From assembly GCF_900636535.1 (NCBI RefSeq), contig NZ_LR134289.1, positions 5,419,501 to 5,483,500 on the forward strand: DNA of 64,000 nt. The letters are read 5' to 3'. The notes below the pieces were generated by a model. The model had not been told where the DNA came from, did no database searches, and was given only the letters and a program-made list of their open reading frames with translations. Shown here in pieces: positions 17,060 to 25,434 of this stretch. Each line of letters begins with the position of its first letter. The first letter of the stretch is position 1. Position numbers and translations under genes: made by a program. The stretch comes from Chryseobacterium gleum. GTDB taxonomy: Bacteria; Bacteroidota; Bacteroidia; Flavobacteriales; Weeksellaceae.

Positions 17060-17414
17060 GATTTTTTACGTAATTTATAAAGAAATTTAAATATAAGCAT
17101 TTTTTTTAATTGAAAACATCTGAAGCCAATAATTAGAAATTACTTAAATGCTTGCCATAACAATTTATATCAGAAACAGCTTTGAAAGCCTGAATAAAAG
17201 GTTAATCTTTTCAATAGGCCTTTTATATAACTCCACAATTCCTGTATTATTTCTGTTTAAATCTGGAATCTTATTCTTTTGAATCCCGAAACATAGATCT
17301 CAGATCTTTAAACCTCTCCAAAATTGCTTTTTCTGTGCCATTTTCCTGCTTTTAATTTATTTTTTCAGATTTGCTTAAAAAGTGTAAATTTACGGCTATC
17401 TAATTATTTTTTTT
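17060..17414. other. Divergent intergenic region, 355 bases, no gene
   Basis: It separates the divergent acyl-CoA ligase and acyl-CoA dehydrogenase genes. Only short, unconvincing frames occur (for example 43 codons from 17148). A weak -7 box TAAATTTA at 17385-17392 lies 23 bases before the dehydrogenase start. A palindrome pair AGATCT...AGATCT stands near 17295-17308. No strong promoter match or regulator site could be named. Confidence 0.45.
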
Positions 17415-18554
17415 ATGGACTTTAATTTATCGGAAGAACAGCTGATGATTCAGCAGGCAGCAAGAGACTTTGCACAGAACGAACTTTTACCTGGAGTGAT
17501 TGAAAGAGACCGTGACCAGAAATTCCCTGCAGAACAGGTGAAGAAAATGGGAGAAATGGGACTTTTAGGAATGATGGTAGATCCAAAATACGGAGGTGCA
17601 GGTATGGACAGCGTTTCTTACGTGCTTGCCATGGAGGAAATTGCAAAAGTGGACGCTTCTGCAGCTGTTGTAATGTCTGTAAACAATTCATTGGTTTGCG
17701 CCGGTCTTGAAAAATTTGCTTCTGAAGAGCAAAAAGTAAAATATCTTACTCCACTGGCGAGCGGACAGGTAATCGGAGCATTTGCATTGTCTGAGCCGGA
17801 AGCAGGTTCTGACGCAACTTCTCAGAAAACAACTGCTGAAGACAAAGGAGATTACTATCTTTTAAATGGTATCAAAAACTGGATCACAAATGGTGGTACA
17901 GCTAGCTATTATATTGTAATTGCACAGACAGATCCTGAGAAAAAGCATAAAGGAATCAATGCTTTCATCGTAGAAAGAGGATGGGAAGGTTTTGAGGTTG
18001 GACCAAAAGAAGACAAATTAGGAATCAGAGGAAGTGATACGCATTCTTTGATCTTTAATAACGTAAAAGTTCCAAAAGAGAACAGAATCGGCGAAGACGG
18101 ATTCGGATTCAACTTTGCGATGGCTGTACTGAACGGAGGAAGAATTGGTATTGCTTCCCAGGCGTTAGGTATTGCTTCAGGAGCTTACGAACTGGCATTA
18201 AAATATGCTAAAACAAGAAAAGCTTTCAAAACTGAAATCATCAACCACCAGGCGATCGCATTCAAACTGGCTGATATGGCTACTCAGATCACTGCTGCAA
18301 GAATGTTGTGTTTCAAAGCAGCTTGTGAAAAAGATGCAGGAAAAGATATTTCTGAAAGCGGAGCAATGGCAAAACTATACGCTTCTCAGGTAGCAATGGA
18401 TACTACGATTGAGGCAGTACAGATTCACGGTGGATACGGATACGTAAAAGAATATCACGTAGAAAGATTAATGAGAGATGCGAAAATCACTCAGATCTAT
18501 GAAGGAACTTCTGAAATCCAAAAAATCGTGATCTCAAGAAGCATCGCAAAATAA
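17415..18554 (+). CDS. Acyl-CoA dehydrogenase (short/medium chain type)
   Basis: A 379-residue FAD flavoprotein catalysing alpha,beta-dehydrogenation of acyl-CoA, the first oxidative step of beta-oxidation. The N-terminal helical domain is residues ~1-115. The FAD/substrate beta domain follows with the family signature FALSEPEAGSDA near 135 and WITNGG near 155, then the C-terminal helical domain. The conserved end QIYEGTSEIQ is present, so the catalytic base is Glu363. Length and motifs match butyryl/short-chain dehydrogenases. The 121-residue membrane protein 20 bases downstream shares its terminator, so they form a two-gene operon. The acyl-CoA ligase is divergent upstream. Confidence 0.95.
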   Translation: MDFNLSEEQLMIQQAARDFAQNELLPGVIERDRDQKFPAEQVKKMGEMGLLGMMVDPKYGGAGMDSVSYVLAMEEIAKVDASAAVVMSVNNSLVCAGLEKFASEEQKVKYLTPLASGQVIGAFALSEPEAGSDATSQKTTAEDKGDYYLLNGIKNWITNGGTASYYIVIAQTDPEKKHKGINAFIVERGWEGFEVGPKEDKLGIRGSDTHSLIFNNVKVPKENRIGEDGFGFNFAMAVLNGGRIGIASQALGIASGAYELALKYAKTRKAFKTEIINHQAIAFKLADMATQITAARMLCFKAACEKDAGKDISESGAMAKLYASQVAMDTTIEAVQIHGGYGYVKEYHVERLMRDAKITQIYEGTSEIQKIVISRSIAK

Positions 18555-18574
18555 CATTTTATAAACACACTACT

Positions 18575-18940
18575 ATGAAAAAATCTTTGTGGATCACCCT
18601 CGGTGTCGTACTGCTTTTACTGGGAGTATTTGTATGGTATAAGTATTATTTCGTTTTTGGGGAAGGAGTAAAATCCGGCTACCTGAATTATGCTATGAAG
18701 AAAGGCTATATCTTTAAAACCTATGAAGGAAAACTGATCCAGGAAGGTTTTGGAAGAGGGAAAACAGGAACCATTACAAGTTATGAGTTTGAGTTTTCTG
18801 TAGATGATCCTGAAGTTTTCAAACAACTGGAAACCAATAGTGGTAAAACCTTTGATCTGCATTACAAAGAGTACAACGGCGCTCTTCCGTGGAGAGGAAA
18901 CACAAAATTTATCGTAGATAAAGTAGTGAACATGAAATAA
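18575..18940 (+). CDS. Small membrane-anchored protein of unknown function
   Basis: A 121-residue protein with one N-terminal helix (residues ~5-22, LWITLGVVLLLLGVFVW), probably an uncleaved anchor, then a soluble domain with conserved-looking GYxxxxxxKGYIFKTYEGKL and GALPWRGNTKFIVDKV segments. Homologues in flavobacteria are, to my recollection, sometimes labelled 6-phosphogluconate dehydrogenase, but nothing of that enzyme is visible (no Rossmann motif, far too short), so the label should not be used. It starts 20 bases after the acyl-CoA dehydrogenase stop and is followed by a hairpin terminator, so it is probably co-transcribed. Function unknown. Confidence 0.8.
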   Translation: MKKSLWITLGVVLLLLGVFVWYKYYFVFGEGVKSGYLNYAMKKGYIFKTYEGKLIQEGFGRGKTGTITSYEFEFSVDDPEVFKQLETNSGKTFDLHYKEYNGALPWRGNTKFIVDKVVNMK

Positions 18941-18948
18941 AAACAAAT

Positions 18949-18978
18949 AAGGCTCTCAGATTGAGAGCCTTACTTTTA
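18949..18978 (+). terminator. Hairpin terminator
   Basis: A 10-bp perfect stem AAGGCTCTCA/TGAGAGCCTT (18949-18958, 18962-18971) with a 3-base loop. The following T run is interrupted (TACTTTTA). Confidence 0.75.
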
Positions 18979-19183
18979 CACCAAATCACAAAATATTAAT
19001 ATATGAAATTAAAATTTCCGTTTTTATTGAGAACTTCGTCTGTATCGAAGATTCATTTACTTTGACTATACTTAAAGTTAGCAGTAATTTTTCTAATAAA
19101 CAATACTTCCGTTGAATATTTGATAAAATTAAACATAAGAATCGAACATCAGTTCCAAATCTCATTAAAAAAATATTAAAAAT

Positions 19184-20128
19184 CTAATGAGAGTCATTGT
19201 CAGCGGTGTTTTTATTCTTTTTTTTATAGAAATAATATCCAATGCCGGCAATAAGAAACAAAGGCCATAACGGCAGGATAAACAGGAATATGGAAGTAAT
19301 AACATTCCAGCCTGATTCAATAGCCGCTAATGATTTGCCACCAAAGGTCTCAGGTTCTTTTTCCACTTTGAGCTGATTGCTGATACTGACATTGATTGTA
19401 CAGATGATATTATCTGCATACTGACTTCCCGAAACCTGAATATCTTTTGTATCAATATCCCCGATATTGCTGCTGATAGCATTCATTAAGCCATCAAAGT
19501 ACTGCATAGGAACTTTAATATCAAGGCTGTAAACTTTTTGATTTTCCCCGTCAGGACTTGCGGATTCCACAAAAGAAAGATTTTCATTTTTGATGTAAGC
19601 ATTATTTTTATAGGCTTCATCCCTGATGATTTCCTTCACCGTTTCTGCATTCTCTGCTTTTATAGCAAGATACCCTGATTTTACCATTTTATCTTTGGCC
19701 ATATTCAATTCATAGCTGTCATTTTTGGGCCTTTCTTTGTAAATGATTTTGGTTTCTTTAATAACCTTCGGAGCAGGAGCTTTTACAGCAATTTTTTCAG
19801 ATTTTTTTTCTGCAGAATCTGTTTTTTCAACTTTTGATTCCAGTTTTGTTGCAGCTATTTTCTCAGATAAAGAATCTACCATTTTCGAGGTGTTCTCTAT
19901 TTTTTGCTGGATGTCATTTTTGGTATTTTCAAAATCTTTTATTTTAATACTCGCAGAATCGAGAACCTTATCTGCTGTTTTGCTGACATTGTCAACAGTT
20001 TCCGTAGCCACTGTCGAAGCGCTGTCAGCTGTGTGGATTGCTTCATTGATCTTATCCTGGGCAGCCTCGCCTTTTTTACACATAATGAAAGTGCCTGATA
20101 CAGCAACGAGTAATATGAACTTTTTCAT
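19184..20128 (-). CDS. DUF4349 domain-containing lipoprotein
   Basis: A 314-residue protein. The N-terminus is a lipoprotein signal (lipobox ending FIMC, Cys17). Residues ~20-125 form a helical, Ala/Lys/Ser-rich region of apparent coiled coil. Residues ~140-255 match the DUF4349 family (GYLAIKAENAETVKEII, then DIKVPMQYFDGLMNAIS). A C-terminal helix near 280-300 (FLFILPLWPLFLIAGIGYYF) with a KKKN stop-transfer tail completes the usual DUF4349 layout. Function is unknown for the family; the protein is probably in the inner membrane facing the periplasm. It lies downstream of prfC on the same strand, but a terminator between them suggests separate transcription. Confidence 0.85.
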   Translation of the reverse strand: MKKFILLVAVSGTFIMCKKGEAAQDKINEAIHTADSASTVATETVDNVSKTADKVLDSASIKIKDFENTKNDIQQKIENTSKMVDSLSEKIAATKLESKVEKTDSAEKKSEKIAVKAPAPKVIKETKIIYKERPKNDSYELNMAKDKMVKSGYLAIKAENAETVKEIIRDEAYKNNAYIKNENLSFVESASPDGENQKVYSLDIKVPMQYFDGLMNAISSNIGDIDTKDIQVSGSQYADNIICTINVSISNQLKVEKEPETFGGKSLAAIESGWNVITSIFLFILPLWPLFLIAGIGYYFYKKKNKNTADNDSH

Positions 20129-20325
20129 AAGATTAATTTTTTGATGAAGTAAAATTAGAAGTGAAGTTCTTGTAACAGTTGTAAATAGACTGTATTCTGC
20201 TGGTAAAGTTATAACTGTTGTATTTTCAGTGTTTTGTATTTGTTTTACAAAAGATTTACAAAATGTTTTTCTGCGTTTTAATGCTGTAAAAACAGTATCT
20301 GTGTTCTCGATCCTTATTATAGTAA

Positions 20326-20356
20326 GAAAAAAAATCCGCAGAAAACTTCTGCGGAT
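20326..20356 (-). terminator. Rho-independent terminator of prfC
   Basis: On the minus strand a 10-bp perfect stem ATCCGCAGAA/TTCTGCGGAT (arms 20347-20356 and 20334-20343) is followed by eight or nine T. Confidence 0.92.
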
Positions 20357-20394
20357 CTATATTTAAACAATTTCGCTTTTTCGCGATTTTACCT

Positions 20395-21993
20395 TTATTT
20401 AATATCTCTAAATTCACTGATGAAGTGCAGTTTCACATTCGGGAACTTCTCCTGCGTCATGTGAATGGTGAAAGATGAGTCAGCAAGGAATACCAGTTGA
20501 TTGTATTTGTCTCTTGCCAGGAATCTCTGCTTTAATCTTGCAAATTCCTTGAACTCTTCAGATTTTTCATCAGCTTCTACCCAGCATGCTTTATGCATGG
20601 ATAATGGTTCATAAGTACATTTAGCACCATATTCATGCTCAAGACGGTACTGAATAACTTCATACTGAAGGGCTCCTACTGTTCCGATGATCTTTCTGCC
20701 ATTCATTTCAAGTGTAAACAGCTGGGCAACTCCTTCATCCATCAACTGATCAATACCTTTTGCCAGCTGCTTGGCTTTTAACGGATCATTGTTGTTGATA
20801 TAACGGAAATGTTCAGGAGAGAAGCTTGGAATACCTTTGAAGTTTAACTTTTCTCCACCTGTCAGTGTATCTCCGATTCTGAAACTTCCCGTATCATGTA
20901 AACCAACAATATCCCCAGGGAAACTTTCTTCCACCACTTCTTTTTTATCTGCAAAGAATGCGTTAGGGGAGGAGAACTTCATTTTTTTACCTTCTCTTAC
21001 CAGTAAATAATTTTCATTTCTTTTAAAAGTACCGGAAACGATCTTTACGAAAGCAAGTCTGTCTCTGTGCTTAGGATCCATATTCGCATGGATTTTGAAA
21101 ACGAATCCTGTGAAAGTGCTTTCTTCCGGTTTTACCAGACGGGTATCACTTTCTTTAGGTTGTGGCATCGGCGCGATATCAATGAAAGCATCTAATAATT
21201 CACGTACACCAAAGTTATTCAATGCCGAACCGAAAAACACAGGTTGAAGATCGCCCCTCATATAGTCATCACGATTGAATTCAGGATATACAGACTGGAT
21301 CAGGTCAAGCTCTTCTCTTAAAGTACTAGCCGCTTTTTCACCGATAACCTCGTCAATAGAAGTATCATTGATATCATCAAACTTAATGGAATCACCAACC
21401 TTCTGTTTTTTCTCTTCGAGGAATAACTGAATATTGTTTTCCCAGATGTTATAAATTCCCTGGAAATCACTTCCCATACCAATTGGCAGAGAAAGCGGAC
21501 AAACGGTTAATCCTAATTTCTGTTCTACTTCGTCTAACAGATCGAAGGCATCTTTACCCTCACGGTCAAGCTTATTAATGAAAACCAGCATCGGAATGTT
21601 TCTCATTCTGCAAACCTGGACCAATTTTTCGGTCTGTTCCTCAACCCCTTTTGCAACGTCAATAACAACGATTACGGAATCTACAGCAGTTAATGTTCTG
21701 TAGGTATCCTCAGCAAAGTCTTTGTGACCCGGAGTATCGAGAATGTTGATTTTATGGTCTCTGTATTCAAAAGCCAATACGGAAGTTGCTACTGAGATTC
21801 CTCTCTGTCTTTCAATTTCCATAAAGTCGGAGGTGGCTCCTTTTTTTATTTTGTTGGATTTTACCGCACCCGCTTCCTGAATAGCACCCCCGAAAAGAAG
21901 TAACTTTTCTGTAAGGGTTGTTTTTCCGGCATCCGGGTGGGAAATGATCCCGAAGGTCTTTCTTTTTTGTATTTCTTTGATTAAGTCTGACAT
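20395..21993 (-). CDS. prfC: Peptide chain release factor 3
   Basis: A 532-residue translational GTPase. RF3 removes RF1/RF2 from the ribosome after peptide release. The G1 motif SHPDAGKTTLTE (residues ~18-29), switch II DTPGHKDF and G4 NKLDRE are all present. The switch I region contains the family segment RGISVATSVLAF. The length is normal for RF3 (about 530) and shorter than EF-G, and the C-terminal domain has MHKACWVEAD, typical of RF3. It has its own promoter-like element (22011-22041) and terminator, so it is a single-gene unit. Confidence 0.96.
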   Translation of the reverse strand: MSDLIKEIQKRKTFGIISHPDAGKTTLTEKLLLFGGAIQEAGAVKSNKIKKGATSDFMEIERQRGISVATSVLAFEYRDHKINILDTPGHKDFAEDTYRTLTAVDSVIVVIDVAKGVEEQTEKLVQVCRMRNIPMLVFINKLDREGKDAFDLLDEVEQKLGLTVCPLSLPIGMGSDFQGIYNIWENNIQLFLEEKKQKVGDSIKFDDINDTSIDEVIGEKAASTLREELDLIQSVYPEFNRDDYMRGDLQPVFFGSALNNFGVRELLDAFIDIAPMPQPKESDTRLVKPEESTFTGFVFKIHANMDPKHRDRLAFVKIVSGTFKRNENYLLVREGKKMKFSSPNAFFADKKEVVEESFPGDIVGLHDTGSFRIGDTLTGGEKLNFKGIPSFSPEHFRYINNNDPLKAKQLAKGIDQLMDEGVAQLFTLEMNGRKIIGTVGALQYEVIQYRLEHEYGAKCTYEPLSMHKACWVEADEKSEEFKEFARLKQRFLARDKYNQLVFLADSSFTIHMTQEKFPNVKLHFISEFRDIK

Positions 21994-22010
21994 ATCGTAT
22001 TTTGAAGTTG

Positions 22011-22041
22011 CAAAAATCGTGATTTTTTACGAGGTTTTCAA
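22011..22041 (-). promoter_or_regulatory. Probable promoter of prfC
   Basis: On the minus strand TTG (22041-22039), a 20-base spacer and GATTTTTG (22018-22011), one mismatch from TAnnTTTG. It lies 18 bases before the start codon. Confidence 0.5.
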
Positions 22042-22156
22042 ATTTAAATGAAGACAATGTTGATCACTATAGAGCGTAGGCGGGTAGAAGAGTTTGGAAA
22101 CGGTTTACAAATGGACTTTATAACATCATCAAATACATAAGAAAGTCCTTTTTTAG

Positions 22157-22187
22157 TTGCCTGTGGCAGTCAAAAAAATTATCTTTG
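22157..22187 (+). promoter_or_regulatory. Flavobacterial promoter for the CPBP protease gene
   Basis: TTG at 22157-22159, a 20-base spacer and TATCTTTG at 22180-22187. Transcription would begin near 22194, which rules out the in-frame TTG start at 22185 and supports ATG 22215. Confidence 0.7.
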
Positions 22188-22214
22188 TTTCTCATAAACT
22201 TTTACAGAGAAAGG

Positions 22215-23045
22215 ATGGAAAATAGCAAATATCCGAAGTTTACTTTTACATGGATTGGTGGTGTTGTTTTGGTGATTGGATTATTCGTAGGAACAATGGC
22301 TGTTTCTTTATTCAGCACTTTTTGGAAAGTTGTTTTCAGGGAAAATATTGAACTGAAAGACTGGTTTCTGATGGTAGCAAATTCCGTGGGATTCCTTACT
22401 GCAATTGCCTTTTTTGATTTTTTCATCGTAAGGCGTACCACCCAAAAGAAGCTTAACTTCAATTTATCATCGGTTAATTTTTCTACCTATCTTCTGATCT
22501 TTCCAATGATGACCGGGATGATGTTTATTTCTGAGTTTGTTGCTGCTCAGATTCCTACTACGGGACCATTTTTCGGGGATTTTTATGAATATTTTACCCA
22601 GCTGATGAGTCAATTAACTGACAATCCGGTTGTGATGATTATCATGACGGTGATTATGGCTCCGGTCTTTGAAGAAATTATATTCCGGGGAATTATTCAG
22701 AAAGGATTGATCAATAAGGGAGTGAAACCCTGGAGAGCCATTTTGTACGCCTCCATTATTTTTGGGGTTGTTCACGGAAATCCATGGCAGTTCATCAGTG
22801 CAGTAATGCTGGGCTGTGTGCTGGGACTGGTATATCATAAAACAAAATCTTTGCTGTTGCCGATACTGCTGCATGCATTTAATAATTTAACCCTGTCTTT
22901 ATTGGTACTTTACGGTAAAGATGAGAGTTTTGCGAAGGTTCTTCATATTTCAGAATGGCTTGTACTGGCTGCAGGAATTGTACTTTTCTCTTTATTCTAT
23001 TATCTTTTTATGAAAAAGTATAAAGTGCATTATGCTGAAATGTAG
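22215..23045 (+). CDS. CPBP family intramembrane glutamic endopeptidase
   Basis: A 276-residue polytopic membrane protein of the CAAX protease/bacteriocin-processing (Rce1-like) family. The three signature motifs are present: EExxxR as EEIIFR (Glu153, Glu154, Arg158), FxxxH as FGVVH (His187), and the late HAFNN (His220). About eight hydrophobic helices are seen. ATG 22215 is used because a promoter -7 box overlaps the upstream TTG alternative. Bacterial members process peptides or handle stress; the substrate here is unknown. rdgB follows 42 bases later on the same strand without an intervening terminator, so they may share a transcript. Confidence 0.9.
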   Translation: MENSKYPKFTFTWIGGVVLVIGLFVGTMAVSLFSTFWKVVFRENIELKDWFLMVANSVGFLTAIAFFDFFIVRRTTQKKLNFNLSSVNFSTYLLIFPMMTGMMFISEFVAAQIPTTGPFFGDFYEYFTQLMSQLTDNPVVMIIMTVIMAPVFEEIIFRGIIQKGLINKGVKPWRAILYASIIFGVVHGNPWQFISAVMLGCVLGLVYHKTKSLLLPILLHAFNNLTLSLLVLYGKDESFAKVLHISEWLVLAAGIVLFSLFYYLFMKKYKVHYAEM

Positions 23046-23087
23046 GTAACCTGATTAAAAAAGTAAAAATTGAAAATGAATATAGAA

Positions 23088-23663
23088 ATGGAATTATTAG
23101 TAGCTACCCACAACGAACATAAAAAAGAAGAAATCCAGCAGATCCTGGGAAGTGGCTGCGTTGTGAAGAGTCTTACCGATTATAATATTCACGAAGAAAT
23201 TGTGGAAGATGGAGATTCTTTCCATGCCAATGCCCTGATCAAGGCCAAATATTGCTTTGAAAAAACAGGTATTCCAAGTCTGGGGGATGACAGTGGTCTG
23301 GTTGTAGAGTCTTTGGATGGAAGACCCGGGATTTTCTCTGCCCGTTATGCCGGAGATCATGACTTTGCAAAAAATATCGAAAAAGTATTGGAAGAAATGC
23401 AGGGAATTGAAAACAGGAAAGCTTATTTTGTGACAGTTCTTTGCTATTATGATGAAAACGGGGCTCAATATTTTGAGGGCAGGGTTCACGGAAATTTACT
23501 CACAGAAAACAAAGGATTTAAAGGATTCGGATATGATCCGATTTTTGTTCCTGAAGGATATGAAAGAACCTTTGCAGAAATGGATCCTGCAGACAAAAAT
23601 AAAATCAGCCACCGTAAGCAGGCATTGGATTTATTTATGGATTTTTTAAAAGTGACTGATTAA
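23088..23663 (+). CDS. rdgB: XTP/dITP diphosphatase (non-canonical purine NTP pyrophosphatase, RdgB/HAM1)
   Basis: A Ham1-family house-cleaning enzyme that hydrolyses XTP, dITP and ITP to monophosphates and keeps deaminated purines out of DNA and RNA. The family N-terminus ELLVATHNEHKKEEI, the catalytic segment LGDDSGLVVESLDG and the C-terminal substrate loop GFGYDPIF, later SHRKQAL, are all present. The ATG at 23088 is chosen because it places the LLVATHN strand directly at the start as in the family; ATG 23076, four codons upstream, is an equally legal alternative, and TTG 23070 is less likely. Product about 191 residues. Confidence 0.93.
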   Translation: MELLVATHNEHKKEEIQQILGSGCVVKSLTDYNIHEEIVEDGDSFHANALIKAKYCFEKTGIPSLGDDSGLVVESLDGRPGIFSARYAGDHDFAKNIEKVLEEMQGIENRKAYFVTVLCYYDENGAQYFEGRVHGNLLTENKGFKGFGYDPIFVPEGYERTFAEMDPADKNKISHRKQALDLFMDFLKVTD

Positions 23664-23705
23664 GTTTAAATATCAGGGCAAAACGTCCATTTGGTTTTTC
23701 TGTTG

Positions 23706-23713
23706 TACATTTG
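23706..23713 (+). promoter_or_regulatory. Promoter -7 box for the rnz operon
   Basis: TACATTTG exactly fits TAnnTTTG and lies 18 bases before the rnz TTG start. A TTG is present upstream only at an atypical 12-base spacing, so the -33 element is unclear. Confidence 0.45.
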
Positions 23714-23731
23714 TTACCATAAATTATTGAT

Positions 23732-24646
23732 TTGAGTACTTATTTAACAATATTAGGCTTTAATTCAGCGATTCCAACCATCAACACATCACCCACGGCA
23801 CAGCTGCTGGAAATGGAGGAAAGACTCTTTCTTATCGATTGTGGAGAAGGTACGCAGGTGCAGCTGAGAAAAGCGAAAGCAAGATTTTCAAAAATCAATC
23901 ATATCTTTATTTCTCATCTTCACGGCGACCACTGTTTCGGACTGCCGGGGCTTATTGCTTCTTTCCGTCTTTTGGGAAGAGAAAACCCATTGCACGTTTA
24001 TGGTCCGAAAGGAATTAAAAAGATGCTGGAAACCATTTTTCAGATTACAGAAACCCATCGCGGTTTTGAAGTGGTTTACCATGAGCTGGATAAAGATTAT
24101 TCTGAAAAAATATATGAAGACAACAGGATAGAAGTATATACTATCCCTTTGGATCACAGGATTTACTGTAACGGCTACCTTTTTAAAGAAAAACCGAAAG
24201 ACAGGCATCTCAATATGAAAGAGATTGCTAAATACAGCGAAATTGAAACCTGTGATTATCATAATATCAAAGCAGGGAAGGACTTTGTACTAAGTGACGG
24301 TTACGTTCTTAAAAATGAGATTCTGACTGTTGATCCGGCTCCATCAGTATCCTATGCATTCTGTAGTGATACCCGCTATCTTGAAAGTGTAATTCCGATT
24401 ATCAAAAATGTAACAGTTTTATATCATGAATCCACTTTTTTACACGACCTGAAGGAAATGGCGGATTATACAGGCCACACTACAGCTTTGGAAGCAGCTA
24501 CAATTGCTCAGAAAGCTCAGGTGGGAAAGTTGATTTTAGGACATTTTTCCAACAGATACGGAGATCTTACCGTATTTACCGATGAAGCAAGAGAAATTTT
24601 TCCCAACACATTCCTGCCAAAAGCATTGGAAAGTGTAAAGATTTAA
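23732..24646 (+). CDS. rnz: Ribonuclease Z
   Basis: A 304-residue metallo-beta-lactamase-fold endonuclease that trims tRNA 3' ends. The zinc motif HLHGDH is at residues 62-67; further metal ligands are in DHRIYCNGY-like and HESTF segments and GHFSNRY near the C-terminus. The start is TTG: translation from it gives MSTYLTILGFNSAIPT, the expected N-terminus of RNase Z, whereas the next ATG would lie inside the first motif. It is first in an operon with the TIGR02757 gene (7-base gap) and the heptad-repeat membrane protein (10-base gap). Confidence 0.94.
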   Translation: MSTYLTILGFNSAIPTINTSPTAQLLEMEERLFLIDCGEGTQVQLRKAKARFSKINHIFISHLHGDHCFGLPGLIASFRLLGRENPLHVYGPKGIKKMLETIFQITETHRGFEVVYHELDKDYSEKIYEDNRIEVYTIPLDHRIYCNGYLFKEKPKDRHLNMKEIAKYSEIETCDYHNIKAGKDFVLSDGYVLKNEILTVDPAPSVSYAFCSDTRYLESVIPIIKNVTVLYHESTFLHDLKEMADYTGHTTALEAATIAQKAQVGKLILGHFSNRYGDLTVFTDEAREIFPNTFLPKALESVKI

Positions 24647-24653
24647 AATAAAT

Positions 24654-25424
24654 ATGCTGAAATTTGAAGAACTAAGAGATTATCTCAATGAAAAGGCAGA
24701 TCAGTATAACGCTCCCGATTTTATTGAAAATGACCCGATACAGATTCCACATCGTTTTTCTTTAAAGCAGGATATTGAAATTGCAGGTTTTCTGGCAGCT
24801 ACGATCTCCTGGGGAAACAGAAAGTCGATCATTAATTCTGCGGACAAAATGCTTGATATTATGGGGAATTCTCCCTATGATTTTGTGATGAATTATACAG
24901 AAAAAGATCTGGAAAGTATTCAGGATAAAAGCATTCACAGAACTTTCAACGGACAGGACTTTTCCTATTTCATCCGACAGTTCAACAGGATTTATAAAGA
25001 AAATGAAAGCCTGGAAAGCTTATTTGAAATAAAAGAAACAGAGAATAACTTTTTGCATGCCATAGAAAGGTTCAGAAGCGGATTTTTAGAAACAGAAAAG
25101 CACAGAAGCCATAAACACATCAGCTCACCTTATAAAAATTCATCTGCCAAAAGGATTATTATGTTTTTGAGATGGATGGTACGCAAAGATAAACGTGGCG
25201 TAGATTTTGGAATCTGGGAAAATATAGATCAGAAAAACCTTTCCATTCCTCTGGATGTACATACCGGAAATATTTCCAGAAAGCTGGGATTGGTTTCCAG
25301 AACCCAGAACGACTGGAAAACGGTAGAAGAACTGGATATTGCCATCAGAAAATTTGATGAGAAAGATCCGGCAAAATATGATTTTGCATTGTTTGGATTA
25401 GGAGTAACAAAGGAACTGTTGTAA
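24654..25424 (+). CDS. TIGR02757 family protein
   Basis: A 256-residue cytoplasmic protein matching the TIGR02757 (DUF2400) family found mainly in Bacteroidota. Recognisable segments are DPIQIPHRF near residue 25, then AATISWGNRKSI, and SSAKRIIMFLRWMVRKD near 165, followed by DVHTGN and FGLGV. The fold resembles helix-hairpin-helix DNA glycosylases in overall pattern (inference from the HxxxLRWMVR region), but the activity is not established. It is tightly packed after rnz (7 bases) and before the heptad-repeat gene (10 bases). Confidence 0.88.
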   Translation: MLKFEELRDYLNEKADQYNAPDFIENDPIQIPHRFSLKQDIEIAGFLAATISWGNRKSIINSADKMLDIMGNSPYDFVMNYTEKDLESIQDKSIHRTFNGQDFSYFIRQFNRIYKENESLESLFEIKETENNFLHAIERFRSGFLETEKHRSHKHISSPYKNSSAKRIIMFLRWMVRKDKRGVDFGIWENIDQKNLSIPLDVHTGNISRKLGLVSRTQNDWKTVEELDIAIRKFDEKDPAKYDFALFGLGVTKELL

Positions 25425-25434
25425 ACATATAAGG

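Noticed and set aside
17148..17279. 43-codon frame in the acyl-CoA ligase/dehydrogenase spacer
   Set aside because: Short, no recognisable product, AT-rich composition gives such frames by chance; no terminator or promoter belongs to it.
18575..18940. 6-phosphogluconate dehydrogenase
   Set aside because: No NAD(P)-binding motif, one third of the needed length, and an N-terminal membrane anchor.
22185..22214. Upstream TTG start for the CPBP protease
   Set aside because: The TTG is part of the promoter -7 box TATCTTTG at 22180-22187.
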